Positions 59,559 through 64,000 of a DNA stretch of 64,000 nt are shown piece after piece. The translations under genes and the position numbers were made by a program. The notes under the pieces were generated by a model, which was given only the letters and a program-made list of their open reading frames with translations, had not been told where the DNA came from and did no database searches. Each line of letters starts with the position of its first letter. Within the stretch, counting starts at the first letter, position 1. Source of the DNA: Solwaraspora sp. WMMA2065 (lineage in GTDB: Bacteria; Actinomycetota; Actinomycetes; Mycobacteriales; Micromonosporaceae); the NCBI RefSeq assembly GCF_030345075.1, contig NZ_CP128361.1, forward strand, positions 4,712,001 to 4,776,000, written 5' to 3'.

Positions 59559-59882
59559 GTGGGAGCTACCCGAGCGGTCACCGAGGCCAGCTTCGCCACC
59601 GACGTACTCATGTCCGACAAGCCGGTACTGGTGGACTTCTGGGCCGAGTGGTGCCAGCCGTGCCGCAAGGTCGCACCGCTGCTCGAGGAGATCGCCACCG
59701 AGATGGGGGACAAGGTGTCGATCGTCAAACTGAACATCGACGAGAACCCGGAGATCGCCCGCCGGTACCGGGTGATGTCGGTTCCCACGCTCACCGTGTT
59801 CAAGGCCGGTGAGCCGGTGCAGTCGGTGGCCGGCGCCCGGCCCAAGGGCGACCTGGTCAAGCTGATCGAGTCGGCCTTCTGA
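59559..59882 (+). CDS. trxA: Thioredoxin with WCQPC active site
   Basis: A 107-residue thioredoxin: VLVDFWAEWCQPCRKVAPLLEEIATEM, then VKLNIDENPEIARRYRVMSVPTLTVFKAGEPV with the cis-Pro SVPT. The active site reads WCQPC instead of the usual WCGPC; the central dipeptide tunes redox potential, so this protein is probably less reducing than standard thioredoxin. RBS GGAGGAGG lies 8-9 nt before GTG 59559. It is paired with trxB directly upstream. Confidence 0.96.
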   Translation: MGATRAVTEASFATDVLMSDKPVLVDFWAEWCQPCRKVAPLLEEIATEMGDKVSIVKLNIDENPEIARRYRVMSVPTLTVFKAGEPVQSVAGARPKGDLVKLIESAF

Positions 59883-59913
59883 ACCTCAGCGGGGCTGCCC
59901 CGTGCGGCACGGC

Positions 59914-59959
59914 GGACCGGCCGGCCCACCCGACAAGGTGGGACCGGCCGGTCCGTTTT
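59914..59959 (+). terminator. Strong intrinsic terminator after trxA
   Basis: A GC-rich stem with a one-base bulge (17 nt arm 59914-59930 against 59937-59954, loop CGACAA) is followed by GTTTTC, a classical rho-independent stop in the plus direction. Confidence 0.8.
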
Positions 59960-60133
59960 CAGGCTGCTGGCGGCGCCGTTACAGGGCTGCTGGATGGTCG
60001 GTTCCCTGGCTGATCGTCCGGACACCGGGCGCTCCCCGTACGGTCCGCTTCGCCGCAACCCGGGTACGGGCACCTGCCGGTCGGGTTACGCTCCGGATCG
60101 TCCGCGCCTGCAGGGGGGGGAGGTCCACGTCCC

Positions 60134-61291
60134 GTGCGCCCGATCCGCCGTGACGACCAAGGTCCCGCCGTGGCCGAGATCCGCTCCATCCTGGTCAACC
60201 TGGAGCTGCTCGAGCCAACCCCGGGGGCCGACGTTTTCGACGCCCGCACCGAGCACGCCGTACGAGCCTTCCAGCAACTCCGCGGCCTGAGCATCGACGG
60301 CCGAGTGGGTGCGGAGACCTGGCGGGCGCTGGACGCCGCCCGCTGGCGACTCGGTGACCGGGCGCTCTACCACTCGATACCTCAGCCGCTGGTCGGCGAG
60401 GACGTCCGGGCGCTGCAGGAACGACTGCTGGAGATGGGCTACGACGTGGGCCGCGCCGACGGCGTGTACGGCGGGCGCACCGCCCGCTCGGTCACCCAGT
60501 TCCAGCGGGAGGTGGGACTGACCGCCGACGGCAGCTGCGGGCCGTACACCATGCATGCGATGCGTCGGCTGGGCCGCAAGGTGGTCGGCGGGCGCCCGCA
60601 GTGGCTGCGGGAAGCGGATGCGTTCCGCGAGTCCGGCCCCAACCTGGTGGGCAAGACGATCGTCATCGACCCTGGGCACGGGGGGCCCGATCCCGGCGTG
60701 GTGGTCACCGACAGCGGCCGGCGCTGGTCCGAGGCGGAGCTGGCGTACGACCTCGCCGCCCGGTTGGAGGGGCGGCTGGCGGCAGCCGGGATGCGGGTGC
60801 ATCTCACCCGTGGTCCGGCCACCGCCACGGTGCTCAACGACCCGGCACGCACCCAGCTGGCCAACGACATCGGCGCGGACCTGTTCATCTCCCTGCACGT
60901 CGACGGGCACGCCAACCCGGCCGCCGACGGGGTGGCCACCTACCACTACGGCACCGGCAACGGGGTCACCTCGACGGTCGGCGAGCGGCTGGCCGGGCTG
61001 GTGCAGCGGGAGATCGCGGTGCGTACCGGCCTGCGCGACTGCCGCATCCACGCGAAGAGCTGGGAATTGCTACGGCTGACCAGGATGCCGGCGGTACGGG
61101 TGGACGTCGGTTATCTGACCTGCTCGGCCGACCGGGCCCGGCTGATCCGGCCCGGGTTCCGTGACCAGGTGGCCGAGGCGCTGGTCGCCGCCGTGCAGCG
61201 GATGTACTACCCGGTGGAGCTGGACGTGCCGACCGGGTCGATCGACGTGCACACGCTGCGGGCGGTGGTCGACGCGACGGCGGAGGCCTGA
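60134..61291 (+). CDS. cwlM: CwlM-like N-acetylmuramoyl-L-alanine amidase family protein
   Basis: A 385-residue protein with two peptidoglycan-binding domains (residues about 5-70 and 80-150; VRAFQQLRGLSIDGRVG and VTQFQREVGLTADG) and an Amidase_3 domain (175-370). The zinc ligands are present (IDPGHGG, WSEAELAYDLA, ISLHVDGHANP), but the position of the catalytic Glu in the usual VExGFLSN motif reads VRVDVGYLTCSADRA, with Asp. In mycobacteria, CwlM is a regulator of MurA with little amidase activity. The GTG 60134 follows an 8-G tract plus AGG. Synteny (trxB-trxA-cwlM) matches M. tuberculosis Rv3913-Rv3915. Confidence 0.93.
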   Translation: MRPIRRDDQGPAVAEIRSILVNLELLEPTPGADVFDARTEHAVRAFQQLRGLSIDGRVGAETWRALDAARWRLGDRALYHSIPQPLVGEDVRALQERLLEMGYDVGRADGVYGGRTARSVTQFQREVGLTADGSCGPYTMHAMRRLGRKVVGGRPQWLREADAFRESGPNLVGKTIVIDPGHGGPDPGVVVTDSGRRWSEAELAYDLAARLEGRLAAAGMRVHLTRGPATATVLNDPARTQLANDIGADLFISLHVDGHANPAADGVATYHYGTGNGVTSTVGERLAGLVQREIAVRTGLRDCRIHAKSWELLRLTRMPAVRVDVGYLTCSADRARLIRPGFRDQVAEALVAAVQRMYYPVELDVPTGSIDVHTLRAVVDATAEA

Positions 61292-61301
61292 ACCTCGTCA
61301 G

Positions 61302-61952
61302 TCAGTTCGTCACCGCGCGGGTGGCCGGGCGCAGCAGGCTCTCCGGAGTCATCGAGCCGAGCAGCTTCTCCAGGGCGTACTCGACGTCCGACTTCCACGA
61401 CAACGCGGTCCGCAACTCCAGCCGTAGCCGGGGGAACCGGGGGTGCTGCCGGACCGTCTTGAAGCCGACCGACAGGTAGAAGTCGGCTGGGGCGAGACAG
61501 CCCCGACCGGCCGTCTCCTCCGGATCGGCGGCGGCGTCGCCGAACGCCTCGATCGCCTTGATGCCCCGCTTGGTGAGATCCCGGGCCACGCCCTGCACCA
61601 GCATTCGCCCGAGGCCACCGCCGGCGAACGGCTGCACCACGTGCGCCGTGGTCAGCAGTACCGCATCGGCGGAGACCGGGGACGTCGGGAACGCCATCGA
61701 CCTCGGTAGGTAGGCCGGCGGCGCGTACATCACGAAACCGGCCGGCATGCCGTCGACGTAGGCGAGCTTGCCGCAGGAACCCCACTCCAGGAGAGTCTGG
61801 GAGACCCACGCCTCCTTTTCCAGCGCCGGGTCGCCGGAGGTCCGGGCGCGGTCGGCCGCCACCGGATCGAGCTCCCAGAAGACACACCGCCGGCAGGATC
61901 TGGGCAGCTCCTCCAGCGTGTCCAGCGTCAGACTGACCAGACGTCGCGACAT
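61302..61952 (-). CDS. GNAT-family N-acetyltransferase near parAB-type position
   Basis: A 216-residue GNAT protein starting MSRRLVSLTLDTLEELPRSC at ATG 61952; RRCVFWELDPVAADRA follows. Acetyl-CoA motif VQPFAGGGLGRMLVQGVARDLTKRGIKAIEAFGD is clear near 110, and the C-terminus contains FYLSVGFKTVRQHP. It is the homologue (by position) of the gene next to cwlM and parB in actinobacteria. A longer in-frame start at 62159 is rejected for lack of conserved features. The gene's stop faces the cwlM stop 10 bp away. Confidence 0.88.
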   Translation of the reverse strand: MSRRLVSLTLDTLEELPRSCRRCVFWELDPVAADRARTSGDPALEKEAWVSQTLLEWGSCGKLAYVDGMPAGFVMYAPPAYLPRSMAFPTSPVSADAVLLTTAHVVQPFAGGGLGRMLVQGVARDLTKRGIKAIEAFGDAAADPEETAGRGCLAPADFYLSVGFKTVRQHPRFPRLRLELRTALSWKSDVEYALEKLLGSMTPESLLRPATRAVTN

Positions 61953-62179
61953 TGGCGATCCCCCACCACCGAACCGGTCAAGCGTTGAAACCCGCCGAGC
62001 TTCACCACGCGCCGTCTCCTGTCCCCAACGAGCGATCGTACGCCGCAACCTCGCGTCAGGGGAGAGGTCGGGCACCCGCCGCAGGTGTTCCCAGGCCAAT
62101 CCGGGTTCGCTGGTCCGACATGTGGTCGGTGTGGTAATGCCCACGCCGGGCGGCGACACGCCGGACTACCATCAGACGA

Positions 62180-63457
62180 TCAGTGCGTGTCGCGGCCCGA
62201 CCCGGCACCACCGGTGCGACGCGTTTCGAGGGTGAGGTCTTGACTTCCTCCCCGCACTAAGGGACGGGGATTCCCTGGGTCGCCCCCAGGGGGTTCCTGT
62301 TTCACCGACGACCGCCCCGTCCGAGAGGAGGACTCCCGGTGAGGTCTTACACCGCCTCCACAGGCAATCACGGAGAGCCCCTCCGCGAGAATGTTCCGGG
62401 CCGCGTTCACGTCCCGGTCATGGGCCTGCCCGCACCGGCAGGTCCACGACCGGACCGCCAACGGCATCCGCTCGGCCAGTACGCCACACGCGGAGCACAG
62501 TCGGGTCGACGGGAACCAGCGGTCCACGACCACCAGATCCCGGCCGTACCAGTCCGTTTTGTACCCCAGCATGCTGCGGAACTGCCGCCAGCCCGCGTCC
62601 GAGATGGCGCGGGCCAGACGGTGGTTGGCCGTCATGTTGCGGACGGTCAGGTCCTCGATCACGATCGTTTGGGTTTCACGAACGAGCCGGGTGGTCAACT
62701 TGTGCAGGTGGTCGCGGCGGCGGTCGGCGATCCGGGCATGAATCCGGGCCACCGACAGCCGGGCCTTGGCCCGGTTCGCGGAGCCTCTGGCCTTGCGTGC
62801 GAGGTTCCGCTGGGCGCGGGCCAGCCGCCGCCGGTCACGGCGTTCATGTCTCGGGTTGGGGATCTTCTCCCCGGTGGACAGGGTGAACAGGCTGTCGAGG
62901 CCGGCGTCGACCCCCACCACGGCAGTGGTGGCCGGGGCCGGTTCGATCCGGTCGTCGCAGAGCAGGGAGACGAACCAGCGGCCCGCCGGGTCCTGCGACA
63001 CGGTCACCGTCGACGGCGCCGCGCCCTGCGGGAGCGGTCGGGACCACACGATGTCCAACGGTTCGGACATCCTGGCGAGGGTGAGGCGGCCGTCGCGCCA
63101 GCGGAACGCGCTGGCGGTGTACTCCGCCGACCGCCGCGACCGCCTCCTCGACTTGAACGTCGGGTACCGGGCCCGTTTCGCCCAGAAGTTGGCGAACGCG
63201 GTCTGCAGGTGCCGCAGCGCCTGCTGCAGAGGGACGCAGGAGACGTCGTTGAGGAACGCCAGTTCGTCGGTCTTCTTCCACCCGGTGAGCATCGCCGACG
63301 TGGCGTTGTAGGTGACCCGTTCCCGACGCAGGGTCCACGCCTCGCTGCGGGCGGCCAGCGCCATGTTGTACACCAGCCGGACACAGCCGAACGTCCGGGC
63401 GAGCTCGGCGGCCTGCCCGGGGGTGGGGTGGAAGCGGTACCTGAACGCCCGCTTCAC
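62180..63457 (-). CDS. tnpB: TnpB-type RNA-guided endonuclease (IS200/IS605 or IS607 group)
   Basis: A 425-residue TnpB. N-terminus MKRAFRYRFHPTPGQAAELARTFGC; RuvC triad D184 (VVGVDAGLDSLFTLS), E269 (IVIEDLTVRNM) and D349 (HDRDVNAARNILA); zinc finger C321, C324, C340, C342. All catalytic residues are intact. No TnpA gene accompanies it. GTG 63457 was chosen for the MKRAFRYRF start; ATG 63502 is an alternative. The frame ends at 62180, about 60 bp beyond the apparent right end of the element, so its last ~20 codons come from host flank. Confidence 0.93.
   Translation of the reverse strand: MKRAFRYRFHPTPGQAAELARTFGCVRLVYNMALAARSEAWTLRRERVTYNATSAMLTGWKKTDELAFLNDVSCVPLQQALRHLQTAFANFWAKRARYPTFKSRRRSRRSAEYTASAFRWRDGRLTLARMSEPLDIVWSRPLPQGAAPSTVTVSQDPAGRWFVSLLCDDRIEPAPATTAVVGVDAGLDSLFTLSTGEKIPNPRHERRDRRRLARAQRNLARKARGSANRAKARLSVARIHARIADRRRDHLHKLTTRLVRETQTIVIEDLTVRNMTANHRLARAISDAGWRQFRSMLGYKTDWYGRDLVVVDRWFPSTRLCSACGVLAERMPLAVRSWTCRCGQAHDRDVNAARNILAEGLSVIACGGGVRPHRESSSRTGRSSVKQEPPGGDPGNPRPLVRGGSQDLTLETRRTGGAGSGRDTH
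62240..62420 (-). ncRNA. Predicted reRNA/omegaRNA overlapping the tnpB 3' end
   Basis: TnpB proteins use an RNA transcribed from the 3' end of their gene and the element's right end, with a guide taken from the flanking DNA. The relevant scaffold (62240 to about 62420) contains the GGGGATTCC.. and CCCCGCAC..GGGACGGGG hairpins. The guide would be the flank just outside, at about 62220-62239. Exact start is a guess. Confidence 0.45.
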
Positions 63458-63610
63458 GGTCCTGGACACAGTCCACAGTCTAGCGATTCGGTCGTGAGCC
63501 ATGGGGTCGCGTGTGCGGTGGACGCCGATCCGCCCCGGCGGCGAACCGGCTTTCCCTGCCCTGCTCCGCAGGAGTTCCGTTTCCTCCCCGGCCTCAAGGC
63601 CGGAGTATCC
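62240..63610 (-). mobile_element. Standalone TnpB insertion sequence
   Basis: The element contains tnpB and no tnpA. The right end (on + coordinates near 62240) shows the hairpin CCCCG-N10-CGGGG typical of these elements next to AGTCAAG; the left end near 63600 shows CCGGCCT-CA-AGGCCGG. Exact boundaries are estimated from these end structures, not proven. It sits between the GNAT gene and the PLP aminotransferase gene; the latter's RBS (AAGGAAGG) lies at the junction. Confidence 0.7.
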
Positions 63611-63624
63611 AAGGAAGGACTCTG

Positions 63625-64000
63625 ATGACCGGCACGACGCTCGACGACTACACCGACCGCTATGCCCGCCGGGTCCGGGGGATGACCGCCTCGGAGATCC
63701 GGGCGCTGTTCGCCGTCGCCAGTCGGCCGGAGGTGGTGTCGCTTGCCGGCGGAGCCCCGTACGTCGCCGCGCTGCCGCTGGACGCGGTCGGCGAGATGCT
63801 CGGTCGCCTCGCCGCCGAGACCGGCACCTCGACCCTGCAGTACGGCATCGGCCAGGGCACCCTCGACCTGCGGGAACGGATCTGCGAAGTGATGTCGCTG
63901 TCCGGGATCGACGTCTCATCCGGGGCCTCCCCCGAGGACGTGGTGGTGACCGTCGGCGGGCAGCAGGCCCTCGATCTGGTCGCCCGACTCTTCCTGGACC
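63625..64000 (+). CDS. PLP-dependent aminotransferase, class I/II, 3' part cut by window edge
   Basis: 125 residues visible, starting MTGTTLDDYTDRYARRVRGM and containing ASRPEVVSLAGGAPYVAALP, TLQYGIGQGTLDLRERICEVM and DVVVTVGGQQALDLVARLF: the N-terminal part of a 2-aminoadipate/LysN-type aminotransferase, where YG-GxxxLR and TxGxQQALDL are conserved. The lysine and rest of the active site are beyond the edge. The RBS AAGGAAGG lies inside or at the edge of the IS element. Confidence 0.85.
   Translation, partial: MTGTTLDDYTDRYARRVRGMTASEIRALFAVASRPEVVSLAGGAPYVAALPLDAVGEMLGRLAAETGTSTLQYGIGQGTLDLRERICEVMSLSGIDVSSGASPEDVVVTVGGQQALDLVARLFLD

Noticed and set aside
62339-63625. 428-aa plus-strand ORF across tnpB
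   Set aside because: Shadow of TnpB, which has all RuvC and zinc-finger residues on the other strand; the antisense product is Arg/Gly/Pro-rich without motifs.

Overview
The window is high-GC actinobacterial chromosomal DNA. Gene content, frequent GTG starts and many leaderless -10 elements (TANNNT ending 5-8 nt before the start codon) point to Micromonosporaceae (Micromonospora/Salinispora/Solwaraspora-like); the genus is an inference from gene recall. It looks like an origin-proximal arm: it carries two blocks that are also syntenic in mycobacteria, rplI-rpsR-ssb-rpsF-dnaB / PBP / DUF5318 / PadR / ino1, and pcnA-murJ-pseudokinase-sigM-rsmA-trxB-trxA-cwlM, plus scattered DnaA boxes. No rRNA, tRNA or CRISPR array was found.

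Layout. 1-4.5 kb: accessory-like genes (XRE/TPR regulator, small partner gene, VapB/PIN pair, fdhD, a decayed HTH remnant, a long inverted repeat). 4.5-21.6 kb: DUF4192, fructosamine kinase, molybdopterin genes moaA-moaD, a membrane metallophosphoesterase, a large PHP/EndoQ-UvrD fusion, two LppU-like lipoprotein-type paralogues, an AAA ATPase, a DoxX-like protein, a GT87 mannosyltransferase, then moaC-mogA-moeA-moaE on the minus strand. 22-28 kb: GGDEF-EAL protein, a polytopic GT-like protein, crcB-crcB, a phosphoribosyltransferase and a zinc-ribbon protein. 28-36 kb: dnaB interrupted by an intein, then surface-protein genes and rplI-rpsR-ssb-rpsF. 36-50 kb: nfo, two GT-C membrane proteins whose genes overlap tail to tail, a class A PBP, DUF5318, padR-ino1, ogt, GNAT and a set of small uncharacterised genes. 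50-61 kb: the cell-envelope / thioredoxin block. 62.2-63.6 kb: a TnpB-type IS element next to a truncated PLP aminotransferase gene.

How the genes work together. fdhD and the two moa/moe clusters together give most of the path from GTP to Mo-bis-MGD enzymes such as formate dehydrogenase. MurJ, the separate pseudokinase, SigM/anti-sigma and the CwlM-like protein form a peptidoglycan-precursor control module, with the PBP and GT-C enzymes as wall/envelope effectors. PadR probably controls ino1 through a perfect palindrome upstream of the pair. The most notable items are a class 3-type intein (Ala1, W67/C282/T301) in the DnaB Walker A motif, the EndoQ-like nuclease fused to a UvrD helicase, a heptapeptide ORF with a strong RBS ahead of a GGDEF-EAL gene with a degenerate EAL domain, a CwlM-like amidase with Asp at the catalytic Glu position, and the TnpB element whose ORF runs past its own right end.
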